The position numbers and the translations under genes are program-made. Source: Turritopsis dohrnii (taxonomy: Eukaryota > Cnidaria > Hydrozoa > Anthoathecata > Oceaniidae). From it: a stretch of DNA of 64,000 nucleotides. The notes beneath the pieces were generated by a model. That model ran no database searches, had not been told where the DNA came from, and saw nothing but the letters and a program-made list of their open reading frames with translations. The DNA lies in assembly GCA_027922465.2 (NCBI GenBank), contig BQMF02000067.1, forward strand, positions 1,137,085 to 1,201,084, written 5' to 3'. Of the stretch, positions 23,500 through 35,500 are shown in pieces; position 1 is the first letter of the stretch; each line of letters starts with the position of its first letter.

Positions 23500-24106
23500 G
23501 AAAAAAGGGGGAAAAAAAGAAAAGGCTTACCAAAAAACTTAACTTTAATAAACGATAATAACAAAGCCAACTAAAACAGTTAAAATAAAATAACCCCGAG
23601 CTAATAAGAAAAACAACAACAACAAAAAACAAAAACGAAAGAGAGGCAAAAGTAATCTACCCTAATTTGCACCACTGAAGCTGAAAAGGACAGGACATAG
23701 GGAGCACCGTAACTACATACGCCATTATGAATTTTAAGCCTACAAACCACATGCGAGAAGTAAATTACTCATTTAAGCATAGTGTCATTCTATCAGTGTA
23801 CCATCTCGGCCAAACAGCTTCTTGTCACCCCAAATCGACATCTTAATTACTCGGATCGACTTTTAAACTTCTCAGATTGAATTCTTCACTTCTCAGATTG
23901 ATTTCTTAATTTCTCAGATTGAATTCTCAAACTTTCAAAGATTTTGGTCAAATCCTTTGGTTTTAAATTTCTTCATTATTCATTCCTAAATTCTTAAAAT
24001 TCTATTTTTTGAATTTTTGGTATTAACTTATTTCCATAAAGTTATCTAAAGTTATTACCTATGAACAAAAGAATTAACAACCAAAAAGTGAAAAGACTTC
24101 TGCAGT
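23500..24106. other. Non-coding, with short TCTCAGATTG repeats
   Basis: Between the LINE and the next integrase. At about 23870-23930 an approximately 24-bp unit with CTTCTCAGATTGAATTCT recurs three times. No gene seen. Confidence 0.45.
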
Positions 24107-25356
24107 ATGGCGTCTTTCGCAGAGGTAGCTGATGAAAATGAAGTTAGATCAATGATAAGAAGAGGTTCTAGCCATGCTGAAATAGCTAGTACATATCAAC
24201 AGCGACATCCTGGAAAAAGAGGACTTAGTGCAAGGAGTGTAAGGCGATATTGTTTTGACCGAAATATAAGTCGTATAACACTAAATGAAATAAATTCATT
24301 GGTGGGAGAGCTAGTTCGTCTTTATGGGCATTGTTATGGACGAAAATTAATGCGGGGAAGTGTGAGAGCACACATTGGTGTCATATCTGGGGCCGTTAGC
24401 CAAGGTAGAGTAGCCGTAGCATTACAAACTGTTGCTCCAACTGCTTATGAAGCTCGTGCAAGAGATATTATCGATAGAACAAACCCTATCCCATGCTATG
24501 CACCATATTTTGGCTACAAGTGTCATTTTGATCAAATGAAAAAATTGCACAAGATTATGGATGCACACATGTTATCATGATTGACGGTTGCTCTCGTTTT
24601 GTAGCTGGTTATACTGCAATGCCAATCAAGAATCCAATTTTAATATACGAATTTGTGTTTAGGCCTGCTTTGTTAAAATATGGCTTGTGGGAGCAAATTC
24701 GTATGGACCACGGGTGTGAATTCTGTTTAGTTATTTTTGTGCAACAGGTTCTTTCAAGATTACGTAACACTACACGGGGGGGGGGGGGGGGGGGGGGTAT
24801 GTTTCAAGCAAACTACATCAACAGACAACAACATTGCCGAACGGTTCTGGCCAGAAGTAAGCAGCCGAATAAACTATCCTTTGAAAAGAGCTATGAACAT
24901 AATTATCGAAAACGACGCAGCTGAATCGATAGACGTTGGAGATCCTATTATGAAGTATTGTATCTCGTGGGTCATGCTGCATGTTGCCTTTGATGCGGTC
25001 CAGCATTTACTCATGTCTTGGAATCATCATCGTGTGCCTGGCCCACAAGGTTGTATTCCTATTGTAAACATGATTGCAACAAAGAAGACTACTGTTATTT
25101 CAGACTTTTTGATTCATCCACCACGGAAGCAGTACGAATGTTTGAAGAAAATGGTGGGCGATTAAGGCGAGAAGGTGAATTTGGAATCGACCCACTTATC
25201 ATGCGACCTGACTTGTACGACTCCAGAAAAGCTTTGTTTGTTCCAAATACTCCAGACCCAAAGGAAGTTTTTTCAGAAGTAGTGCACAATAACTACACAA
25301 GTTTAAAGAAAGGCGTATCATTGTTTTACGAAATTACAAATCGTCTACGTCCATAG
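24107..25356 (+). pseudogene. DDE integrase-type transposase, second lineage, frameshifted with a G22 run
   Basis: An N-terminal helix-turn-helix region (residues about 5-60, with RRGSSHAEIASTYQQR) leads to an integrase core. D in MIDGCSRF, D in RMDHGCEF and E in NIAERFWPE are visible, so all three catalytic acids remain encoded. Frameshifts occur near 24535, near 24745 and at a run of 22 G at 24776-24797. A further shift near 25020-25160 moves into the C-terminal frame ending at 25356. The start at 24107 is the first ATG and fits the domain start. It differs from the integrases at 0-1 kb and 51 kb, and has no HECT gene facing it. The unknown minus-strand gene at 26-27.3 kb takes that place. 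Confidence 0.75.
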
Positions 25357-25404
25357 TGTATTTACAGGTTGGCAAAAAGTTTTTCTTTTTCCTTGAATTA
25401 ACAA

Positions 25405-25505
25405 AATCCGTTCTTTTATGAAATATATCAACAAAATTCATTCTTTTATGAAGTATATTAACAAAATCTGTTCTTTTATAAAAATATCAACAAAAACTGT
25501 TGTTG
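25405..25505. repeat. Short tandem repeat, about 27-bp unit
   Basis: Units of the form TTCTTTTATGAAATATATCAAC plus AAAAT repeat three to four times just after the integrase remnant. Confidence 0.7.
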
Positions 25506-25695
25506 ATACTAGCATCAATAAAATAAAAAAACTTGAGAGAAATTCTCTGAAGTGTTATTATATCAACAAAAGGACTACCAACAAAAGAAAGAAAAGTTAT
25601 GACTTCAGCATCCATTAAATCGTCATCCAATAACATTGCTTATGTCTTGTGAGGGGTTTTGTTCTTCATTTAATTGCGGTGACAATAGAGTTTTA

Positions 25696-26310
25696 TTATT
25701 GGAGCTCAAGAATCTCACTTGAATGGATACAGTTCGCAAAGACTCTGAAAAATTAACTTTGAAAAGCAAAAACAATAATTCTGTGGGCATACTCTGTAAC
25801 TAATCCGTCTCACAGTAAATATTTATTATTGAAGCTCAAGAATCGCACTTGAAAGGATATAGTTCGGAAAAAAAGCTGAAAAATTAATGTTAGTTTGCAA
25901 GATTTCATTCCTAAGCAAATTTTCTTTCCATCTCGACGTCATATTTGTGCTACACATATAACCACGGATAATTTGCTGTAACACATGCACTATATTAAAG
26001 GTTTCGCCAACGGAGATCTCAGTTGGGAAATGAAATTTAGCAGATCGAATTACTCAGTGAGCGAAAACTGTATAATTATTAAATTTCATCAAATGAACGA
26101 AAGGATATAGAAGGAAACATGAGATTGTTTGACACAATAGATATTTATTATTAAAGCTCAAGAATTGCACTTGAAAGGATATAGTTGGAAAAATATCTGA
26201 GAAATTAACTTTGAAAAGCAAAAGAGTAATTGCGCGGGCATACTCTGAAAATGCTGTACTATTTCGTATCAAATGTTCTGCAGTATAGACATTCATACGT
26301 TTAGCGACAC
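25696..26310 (-). repeat. Tandem copies of an exon-border repeat, left cluster (three copies)
   Basis: Copies at about 25696, 25821 and 26142 share GAAGCTCAAGAATCGCACTT, GAAAGGATATAGTTCGGA and GAAAAATTAACTTTGAAAAG. On the minus strand, the longest copy (to 26310) codes at its start for KRMNVYTAEHL...FSEYA. That matches the exon of the unknown gene at 27.05 kb and then runs into intron-like sequence. They are partial copies of that gene's exon plus neighbouring DNA. Confidence 0.65.
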
Positions 26311-26313
26311 CAT

Positions 26314-27294
26314 TCATTTTATCAAAAATTTACAATTCGTACATAACGAAGACAAAAGATGCCAGTTACACAGAATGTTCTTCTTTTTCTTCTTCTTTTT
26401 TTTCTTTTGTTTTTGCGTTTCAGCCTCTGATAAATCGTTTTCCATGTCGCTTTCGGACGACATCAGTTTTCGTTTAACACTTTGAACTGTCAGCATAGCG
26501 GCACCTTGTGAGAGTGACTGTGAGCGAAATTGTTCGTCTACATCGGACATGTCAATTAACTTTACTGATGTTCGTTTTGCTGGTGTTGCTGCGATTTCTG
26601 AAAGATAAAAATCTTCTATTTGCTTAATATATGTTGTCTGTGTTGGATTCATTAAAAATTTCTGATTGCTATCTGTCCCGCATGGGCCAATCAGAGTAAC
26701 AAGATCTTTTGGATTGTTGATGCAGTATTGCATAGCTTTGAACTGGGCACCTAACAGCATCATTGATGCCCCGACTTCGTAAAAGTTCTCCATTATAGAG
26801 TTAAGAAATTTACTTTTCGTCGTTAAAGTTACCAATTCCTGTATATCCTGCCTACTGGCCGATTCAATATCCTCTTGGTTAGGATTCCTGTTTAAAACTT
26901 GGGCAAGTGGAACCAATTTGTAAAATTTCTCTAACATCACTGGTGTGAGTACTTCTAAGCGTTCCTTTATCAGTGGCACGTTGTCTACAATTGTGTTGGC
27001 ATACTCCGAAAACGCAACCCCTGGCCGTCTCAGATGTTCAGCAGTATAAACCCTCATTCGTTTAGCGAAAGTATCCCCATTCAGTTCTAAAAATGCTTGG
27101 CCATATGGTCTTAATAGCCGATTAAAGAAGTGGTAAAAGTAATAAACCCCTCCGTTTTTATCACACTTCTGTTCGTCACCGTTCTTTCCAGCACTGAAAT
27201 GAAGAAAAATAATAAATTAATTTGTGTATCAGACATTGCGCTTATAAATTCTTTTTCCATTACTTACTTCGATTTTAAAGTTTCTATCTGAGCC
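26314..27294 (-). CDS. Unrecognised two-exon gene, about 290 aa, with Lys-run
   Basis: I do not recognise this protein. Exon 1 appears to start at the ATG near 27294 and encodes only MAQIETLKSK. A donor GTAAGT follows at about 27264, with an acceptor TTTCAG near 27195. Exon 2 reads on with CDKNGGVYYFYHFFNRLLRP, KRMRVYTAEHLRR and FSEYANTIVDN, a mostly helical middle and a polar C-terminus with a run of about 11 lysines. That run comes from a TTC/T-rich microsatellite at 26382-26408. Pieces of the same gene recur at 26.0-26.3, 27.7-28.0 and 28.3 kb, one of them joined to a Helitron exon. It therefore looks like an element-borne accessory gene rather than a host gene. Confidence 0.5.
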
Positions 27295-27703
27295 ATTCTT
27301 TTTTGTATATTTTTTTATTCTCTAATGCCTAAAGTACAAATAGACTTTTATGAAATGGTTTTGTGTAAGTTATCAAATGGATAGGAGCAAATTTCAACTA
27401 GATGCAGAGAATGAAAAGTTAATACTAACTGAATCGTTTTAATATATAACAAATTTCATACATTTTACAGAAATTCCAACACAAACAGATGGAGCTGTTA
27501 TATGAACAAACTAGGTTGTAATAAACAATAGCAGTAAAAAAAAGGGGAAAATAATAAAGCGCAGATCATAACAAACTTTTATATATTACTGCAGGTGCAT
27601 TAATAAATTAGTGGCACAGGTCATTTAACTGATCGAAATAATCAGTGACTGGAAAACTGTATGACGAAAGGATGCAGAATGACACATGAGATTGTTGGAC
27701 ACA

Positions 27704-28020
27704 GTAGATATTTATTATGGAACATCAAGAGTCGCACTGAAAGGATATAGTTCGGAAAGAAATCTGAAAAATTAACTTTGAAAAGCAAAAGGAACAATTG
27801 CGTGTGCATACTCCGTAAAGGTTGCACTAGTCAGTCTCACAGTAGATATTTATCATTAAAACACAATTATCGCACTTGAAAGGATATAGTTCGAAAACAA
27901 ATTTAAAAAAATTTACTCTTAAAAATAAGAAAGATAATTGCTTGGGCGTACTGTGAAAATGCTGTACTCGTCCGTCTCAAATGTTCTGCAGTATAGACAT
28001 TCATACGTTTAGCGACAGCA
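27704..28020 (-). repeat. Tandem copies of the same exon-border repeat, right cluster (two copies)
   Basis: Copies at about 27704 and 27842 with the same TCGCACTTGAAAGGATATAG core. The second ends in the CAGTATAGACATTCATACGT block that encodes part of the YTAEH motif. Together with the left cluster they bracket the unknown gene. Confidence 0.65.
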
Positions 28021-28029
28021 TTCGTTGTA

Positions 28030-28345
28030 TTAAAAATATAAGGAAAACAAAAGATTTTTTGTACTTCCATACGAAGGAAGGATCTTTTGCTTGTGGATCA
28101 AGCCACATTTCTCGCAGTACCCCCAACACTTGTATCTTATCCATTTGCTTATTTCATCCTTTAATTTCAAAACTTTCTTCTGATGAGCATAGTTGCCGTT
28201 TTCTTTATTAAAATGACATGAATCCATTGATAGGAGAAATTGATTTTTTAGATTATCTTTCCATTTTTGCATACTTTGCGTTGTTAAAATCACCAATTCC
28301 TGTATATTCCTGTTTAAAAGCTGGTCAAGTGGCAAAGATATGAAG
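28030..28345 (-). pseudogene. Chimeric fragment: unknown-gene piece joined to Helitron-like exon 2
   Basis: On the minus strand, LPLDQLLNRN plus IQELVILTTQS matches, with an internal deletion, a stretch of the 26.3-27.3 kb gene (VPLAQVLNRN ... IQELVTLTTKS). It then runs straight into MQKWKDNLKNQFLLSMDSCH and GYCEKCGL, which is nearly the same as exon 2 of the Helitron-like gene at 32685-32980 (plus). The two sources are joined in one open frame. This looks like gene-fragment capture or a rearranged element end. Confidence 0.7.
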
Positions 28346-28346
28346 T

Positions 28347-28607
28347 TCATGTGTTTCGTGTCGATTCTTTTGCATAATCAATTTCCAATGGTTTTCCAAA
28401 GAGAACGAACTTGTTTAAAAACAACTTTGATTCGATTGCGGCATCTTCAGTTTGAAAGGTTACCCATGCTTGACCCTTATACTTCTTTCGAATGTATATT
28501 GTTGTTATAGGGCCATACACTTGTAGTAACTGTTTGAGTGCCAAACTCATCCTGGCTACGCCAATACGTTCGTTTAAGCTTTTGATATATAAAGTTTTTA
28601 ATTCCAT
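28347..28607 (-). CDS. Single RRM RNA-binding protein, U1A/U2B''-like, 86 aa
   Basis: One RNA recognition motif covers nearly the whole protein. RNP2 is LYIKSL (residues 6-11) and RNP1 is KGQAWVTF (about 44-51), followed by the loop and LFGKPLEIDYAKE. The spacing and the end motif resemble the RRM of spliceosomal U1A/U2B'' proteins (LYINNL, RGQAFVIF). It would bind a short RNA element. The second RRM and linker of U1A are absent, and the frame stops right after the domain. No intron or poly-A remnant was seen. The context is a nest of element fragments, so it may be a captured domain. The family is clear; function here is not. Confidence 0.65.
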   Translation of the reverse strand: MELKTLYIKSLNERIGVARMSLALKQLLQVYGPITTIYIRKKYKGQAWVTFQTEDAAIESKLFLNKFVLFGKPLEIDYAKESTRNT

Positions 28608-28619
28608 TTTCCTATAAAA

Positions 28620-31378
28620 AAGATATGTAGTTTTATATTCCTGGACATAGTTTGATCAATTTCCTTAGGGTACTAATTCATCGGAACTTAACTTCAGTGT
28701 TACTGAAAAGGTTGCAGTAAAATACGGAAACTACCTAACTTAACATAATTTTTGAAGCGTTTCCCAGAAGTGTTAGTTCTTGACTTAGTTTCATTAATTA
28801 GCTTAGAAAATTATTTCATTGAAGCCTTAATGTACTCTATCTTAAGAGGTTTCAGAAACATATGCAAACTACCTAACATATGATAATTTTTGGAGCAGTT
28901 TTTAATCTAGTGAGTGTCACTTTTTGCCTCAAGTGTGTTTCAAGTCATCAAAAGTTTACTGTCCTAATTTTCTTCTATCTTGACTGATAGAAAGACCTTC
29001 GCCTTTTTAACCTTCAAGATTATCTACTAATAACAACCCTCGGAAGTGTAATGAGGTGTTGGTTGATAAGTTCCTTGAAATTCACTTCTTTTATAGTAAA
29101 AAACACTTCTTCGTTGGGATGGAGTGCGTCGAAATTTCATTGGTCGAAATAGTTTAGTAAACGGCAGCTGGCGTTTCGGATGCAATAGTCAAAGCGATAC
29201 CCGTTTATTGTTAATTTTGAGCTAATCTTTTTAATAGAAAATACTTGTTATTAAGTTCTGGGAGGTCAGGTGTTCAAACTCGCTGTGTCAAAACAACATA
29301 CGGTTTGATAAACAAGTTTCACAATCAACCGTGTCAGAATATTTTTCAATCTAATTTAACGTTGCCAAATCGGTTAAAAATGCGTTATATTGTAAACATA
29401 TACATTTAGAATATATTGTTAAGTTACTAATTTAATGCTAAAATAAAGTAGAACCGTTTTTTTTTTTTAAATTATATTAACATATGTTCTTATAGTAAAA
29501 GTTGTTTTGATGATAACTTTTATCTTGTTAGGGATGTTTTTTTGGTGGCGCTATTTATTAATATTAAATTGATGTTTTAGATGAAAGCGATTATGCAGAA
29601 GTTATCAATGATGATTATGTGGAAAGTCAGATGTTTTCTTTTATTTCAAAATTGAATTGGTTTTTAAGATCAAAACGATAATACAGGTATAACCGAATGA
29701 TCAAGAGAGCCATGTGGTAAACAACATTGCGAAAAACGCGAAAACGTAAATGGAAAACGAAACTACGCCCAGATTTCGAAAAGCATTTTCTACCTTTCCT
29801 TCCAAATTTATAAAAATGCAAAGCCTTCCGTTCATGATTTGCACAAAAGACATAACTAATATGTAAACTCCTTTAAGGAGCTTTTGTAAACACAACTTAA
29901 AGTACGTTTCAAATTGACTAGCACAGTTTTTATAAATGCTTCACAAATTTGAAGATGATGAGAAAACAAGGTTTTTATAGAACCACTCAATTTGTCGCGA
30001 CACAAACTTCGTTCAAAAGTATAAATAATGTTTCAAAAAATAAAGTAGATCGCCAGATATAATACTTAAAGTCACTTGAATTGCATGAATCTCGTGTTTA
30101 TAAACTTTTAAGGATTTGATGAAAACCGGTGGTGATAGATTTTGCAACTGCAAGGGTAATTAACATTTAAAATAATTGGGAATACGTTAAATATAATGAC
30201 TACATGAGCATTTAACTTTGCATGTTATTGCATTCATTGTCTCGATACGGTGTACTGTAAAAGTATCCCTTTGGGGTTAAAAGAAAAAATTACGACTTAT
30301 GCACGGGAAGTTTAATTGTGTGATTATTTTGTTCAATAGAGCCGTATAAGGGACAGATCATTGCTTACCCCCCGAAAAATTAATGAAATCATGGCAAAAT
30401 GCATATGTTAAAATAAGCGCGCTAAGTGATTTTAAAGTTTGTTTGACACGTGCTATAATAACACTGAAATAGCAAAAAATTTTTCATACTCTGATAAAAC
30501 CTATACTCAAAATTTTTTTTTACATTCTACACCTCCCTACTAACAGTTTCATGTACCATTAATTTATTTTTCGACGAGTTTTTGTTTGTTATTCATCGGA
30601 ATTATTTGTTTTGAATGTATCTGCCGGGAATTGAAAGTTTGCAGTGAAGTTCTAACCATAGAAACGAGTTCAAATCACAAAACCGCGTTGTGAATACATT
30701 CAACCTTAATTGCTTTTACTTTGTACCGTTTTAAGTAGTGAAAGATTGATGTGAACTTAAATACTTTAAGGTCTTTTGATATTGCAAATACATGCTTTAG
30801 TTCTGTTAAATGTTAAATATATTTCTTGACATTTTTTAGATATTAATGTATTTGCATTTCTGTGTTTTTTATTATTGAGAATTCAGTTTACAAAGCATTT
30901 TTTGACTGATTTGGAAGTGTTTCAAAACCTACTTCAAAAAATTAAAACGTCCTTTCGTAACAAAACGTAACGTAACGAAACAAAAAACTTCGTTTTCATA
31001 TTATAAGCACGCCAATTGACGTATGTTAGAAAATAACAACTTCAGGTACCAGTTAATACATAATTTTAACCAATCAGAACAGGGTGCTCTCCTTCGCAAC
31101 GGGGAAGAGCCGTTGTATTATAAAAGAGTGAGCGCAAGTTGAAAAAAACAAGGAACACTTCATTACACTTACGAGGGTTCTTATTAGTACACATCCTTGG
31201 AGGTTAAGAAGATAAAAATCTTCTCCTCAGCCAAGGTTGACACCGGGCTCTAAACTCCTTCACATCATACGCGACGGTTACTGCTTTAGGGATTCTAATT
31301 TTCAATCGGACTCACTAATTTTAACAGTCATCAAATAATGACGATATGCCGCGTTGTAAATTGTGGCAGATTTATAAT
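28620..31378. other. Long stretch without a supported gene
   Basis: AT-rich, with only short frames and no domain I recognise. Candidate ORFs around 29.63-29.9 kb are low-complexity and overlap each other. At about 31070-31150 there is a block with CCAATCAGAACAGG and TATTATAAAAG, which has the composition of a promoter, but no gene follows. Nothing else noted. Confidence 0.4.
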
Positions 31379-32231
31379 TACTAGCCGCCAAGGCGGCGTC
31401 GCTCGCCGCCCATGTCCACCTGCTTTGTATCACTGTATCAATAAACGTCAATTTTCCTTATAAACGGCTCGTACAACCAGAAGCAGATTCGAAGTCACAA
31501 CCTCTGGTAAAACAAATCTTTTATCAAGGTAACAATACACTGAAAACATATAGAGAGAAAACTTCAACTTTTTATTAACTTTTGTTTTAAAAAAGTCACG
31601 CGCTCTAACATGGGTGCTATCAAACGTCAGGGGGAAATGGTTTCTCTTCTTAAAAAGATCACACGGGAGGAGAGAAGAAAAGGCACGTGCTAAAAGAATC
31701 AAGTGAATAAAAGAAACGTTCGATCTGATATAAAATAAAATAGATTAAAAGAAATCGATTAAAGACAACTATTATGACAAAAGCAAAAAAAAAATATTTT
31801 GTTTTATGATACTCTTTTTTTACCTATAGGTTTTTAAACATTTTGATTACTCGAAAAAAAACTTCACCCGTCTCAGACTGTCAGGTAAGGATATGTTAGG
31901 ATACACTGGCAAACCGAGATGCTACTACGTTCTGCCACTGCTGTTTTTTGTCCAAAATGTTTAAACAGTTAGTTTCTTTGTATTTAGTTGATGTACTGTT
32001 TTCAAAGCCAAGTCAACGTGGAATATAAAACTAACAATAATGATAAAAACAAAACGTTATTTCTATTAGTTCATCAGCCAAAAAAAGTCACGTTCGATTG
32101 GGGTTGCAATGTGTTTGCTTCGAACTCACGTCGCACACAAAAAAAGAAATAATTTCGCTCACAACTTAATCTACCATTTTGCGTGACAGACAAACAAACA
32201 GACAGACAGAGAATTGGCTATTAATATATAG
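31379..32231 (+). repeat. Dispersed repeat copy (CTAGCCGCCAAG family)
   Basis: Starts ACTAGCCGCCAAGGCGGC and ends GAATTGGCTATTAATATATA. It aligns by eye with 19367-20383 over most of its length, with an internal deletion relative to it. Confidence 0.7.
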
Positions 32232-32548
32232 ATTCTATGCATTACACCAAAGTTTAAAACTTATACAGAAAGATGGTAGACTAAATTGATGTAAACTTCT
32301 CATAAGTTGTTATTAAGTTTTTTCCCAAGTCTAAAGAAAAACTCGGCAATGTTTAACTATATGTCTTAAGTAACCAGTACGAAATTTACAAATGATGAAA
32401 GAAATATTCCAGAGGTCACAACGAACAAACTCGTAACATAAGTTTTGTCAGGAGTTCTATAAAGTACCGTAGAACTTTTAGAAATGGATGACAGTTAGTT
32501 AAACACAATTGTAAAATTTATTTCATTGTTTCAACTAGGTAAAATAAT

Positions 32549-35500
32549 ATGGCTCCTGTTGACTTCAACAATTATTGGAGAAATCGTCAGAGTGGTTTCA
32601 TTCTGAAAAGAGAGAAAGTATGTCGTTAATTGTGCCTCCACCTCTCAAGGCTTCGAGCAACTATTAATACTGATTAATGTTTAGACTGCTGACAGGATAT
32701 CGGCGTATCACAAGCGTATTGCAGAAATGCAAAAATGGAAGGATAATCTAAAAAATCAATTCCTCCTATCAATGGATTCATGCCATTTTAGTAAAGAAAA
32801 CGGCAACTATGCTCATCAAAAGAAAGTTTTGAAATTAAAGGATGAAATAAACAAATGGATAAGATACAAGAGTTGGGGATACTGCGAAAAATGTGGCTTG
32901 CTCCACAAGCAAAAGATGCTTCCTTCGTATAGAAGTACAAGAAATATTGTCATTAAAAATAGCCCCTGTGTTGCGAAAAGGTAAATAACAAATTTTTAAG
33001 TCGTTAAAATTAAAAGCTAATCAAAGCAGCTAATAAAAGCTTGATTGTTTTGTTTAGATATGTAGTTCTGTTTCGGAGCACACACAAGAAATGATTTGAT
33101 TTCGAGGCGTATATTTGTAATCTCGATGGATTCAAACTGAATGAAGAAAAATACAAAAGGAAATTAAATATATGATAAAAAGTACATGTGAGTATAATTG
33201 AAAAAGTTTAAGTTGAAAAAATCTAATTGAAAAAGTTTAGTTTGAAAAAATTTCTAAGTCTGAAAAAAGTTCAAAAAGTAAAAAATATTATAAGTCCAAA
33301 TGCTTACCAGCTTGCCAGAATGTGAGTCTGAAAAGAGGGTGTGGCTCCAAAGTGTTGAAAGTTGAATTGAAAAAATTTTGATAGTTGAAAATTATTTGAG
33401 ATATGAGTTAGTTATCAAACTTGAAAATTTGAAAGTTGAGTTGAGAGGCCATCTTGAAATTTGATGTTGACTGCTCAAGATCAAGTTGACAACTGAATGA
33501 CAAACCTAAGAGCTGGTATTTAAAGGCCAAAAAAGCAAAGTGGACATGTAAATTGTAAATAGGGCCTTAAGCAAAGTTGACATACAAATATAAAAATAAA
33601 TAGAGCCTTAGCATATAAACTTGAAAATACTGTCTAAATAGTAAATAGAGCCTTAATTGTGTGAGCTATGAATACAAAAAAGGGATTCTAGAGCAAAGTA
33701 GATATGACCCAAAATGTAAACAAACTGATAATAAGGGCCTGAACACACTGGAACAAAATTTTTAATATAAACACTAGAATTGAAGTTTGTTCAATTTACA
33801 TTCCCCCAGCAGAAAATTCAAAATTTTGTTCATTGTTCGTTTTCCAACATTGAAAATTCTTCCCAAACACTCAATTCGTCCACGGGGTGAATCATTACAA
33901 GACTACGGACTGCTCGATGTGTGACACGATTCACACTTTCATTGTGATTTCGATACTCGACCAGAACTTTTCGAATCTTCCCGTCAGTACTGTATTCCAA
34001 CTGTTTCACCTTTCCGAATTGATACACGTTTGCTATCGGACCGTCTCGTTTCGTGAACAGAACGACATCCCCAACTTTCATGTCACGATCGTTGTGGAAC
34101 CATTTCGGGCGATGCATCAGGTTGGGAACATGGACAGTAAGCCAGACTTCAAACCAGGCATCGAATATCCTCTGGTTAAGTTTAGCAAACTTGTCAGTGT
34201 TGGTTGTCATCTTGACTGGAAATGCAGGACTTCGGTTGTTGTTTCGTCCCATCAAAAGGCGGTTCGGTGTAAGAACATCTGCAACTTCGAATTCTGTGTG
34301 GCTGTTGACTGCTATCGGCATATCATTGATCGTGTTTGCGATTTGGGCAGCAACTGTCTCCCACTGGAGAACTGACAATCTTTCGTTGTGGAAATTTGTA
34401 GTGATGGATTTTCGAACTTCTCGGATCTTCCGCTCCACTTTCCCATGCATGTGATGACCAGCGACAGGACAAACATCAAATTGCACTTGGGCTTGGCAGA
34501 AGAGATGGTTCTGAATGTCGGTGAAGTCAAGACGCATGGTTTCACATCCCTTAACAAGTTGACTTCCTTCATCAGGGAGCAAATATTTCGGGTAACCAAC
34601 GTGACTTGCAAATCTTGTGAATGATAGGATGAAAGATGGCGTGCTGTAATCATCCATAACATTGATTTTTGTTGCTGATGTAGTTGTACAGCAGAATATC
34701 ACAAGCCATATTTTAACGGTAGTTCGCTTGTGAAAATTTGAGTAGGCGTTCAGTGGTCCACATAAATCTACTTGAGTCGAGTAAAATGGTGGTGCTATGT
34801 TGAAATTGTGCCTTGAGACTGGACCCATTTCCACTTCCACAGTCTTCTTTGTGATGTATCGACATCGCTCACAGCGTTTTCTCATCAATTTCACCAATTC
34901 TTTGCCGTCGATGATGTAGGCGACTTGTAAGACATATCTGTACACAGTTTCGACACCGGCATGTTTTGCAACCGGATGTTTCCAATGGATGTGATTGACG
35001 ATACTGAATGCTATTGGTGAGTACCTGTCGATAATGGGCACGAAGAACATGGAAGCTGACAGGTCGATCATGGCTTCGGTTAGTCTTCCGGTAGCAGTGA
35101 CTTCGTTAGACGGCAGTATTCTTCCAACGTAGTAGAGGATTCCATCTTTACATTTGCTGATCTTGTTGTACTTCTTCTCTGGTGTGAACACTTTAACCTC
35201 TTCAGTTGCTTTCGTGAAGAAGTATTTCTCAGCTTGACTGATGGTTTGAGTTGTCAGGTTTGATTTTGACGATCTTTTCAGGCGATTTTTCAGATTATTG
35301 ACAAATTTGATGACGAGTCCCATTATTCGAATGATCTTTGCCCAATCGAATCTGTTCGGGTCGAGGAGATATTGAGAAAATTTGTGTCTTTCCGTGATTG
35401 AGGATAGATGGGCTGATGGTTTTTCCACAGGACATTTGCTTGGTGCTTGTTCGAATTGTGGAAGGATTCTTTCTTTGTTGACGAATGTGATATCTTCTTG

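Noticed and set aside
25418..25618. 66-codon frame after the integrase remnant
   Set aside because: Produced by the 27-bp tandem repeat.
29627..29895. Two overlapping minus-strand frames
   Set aside because: Same bases read in two frames, no motif.
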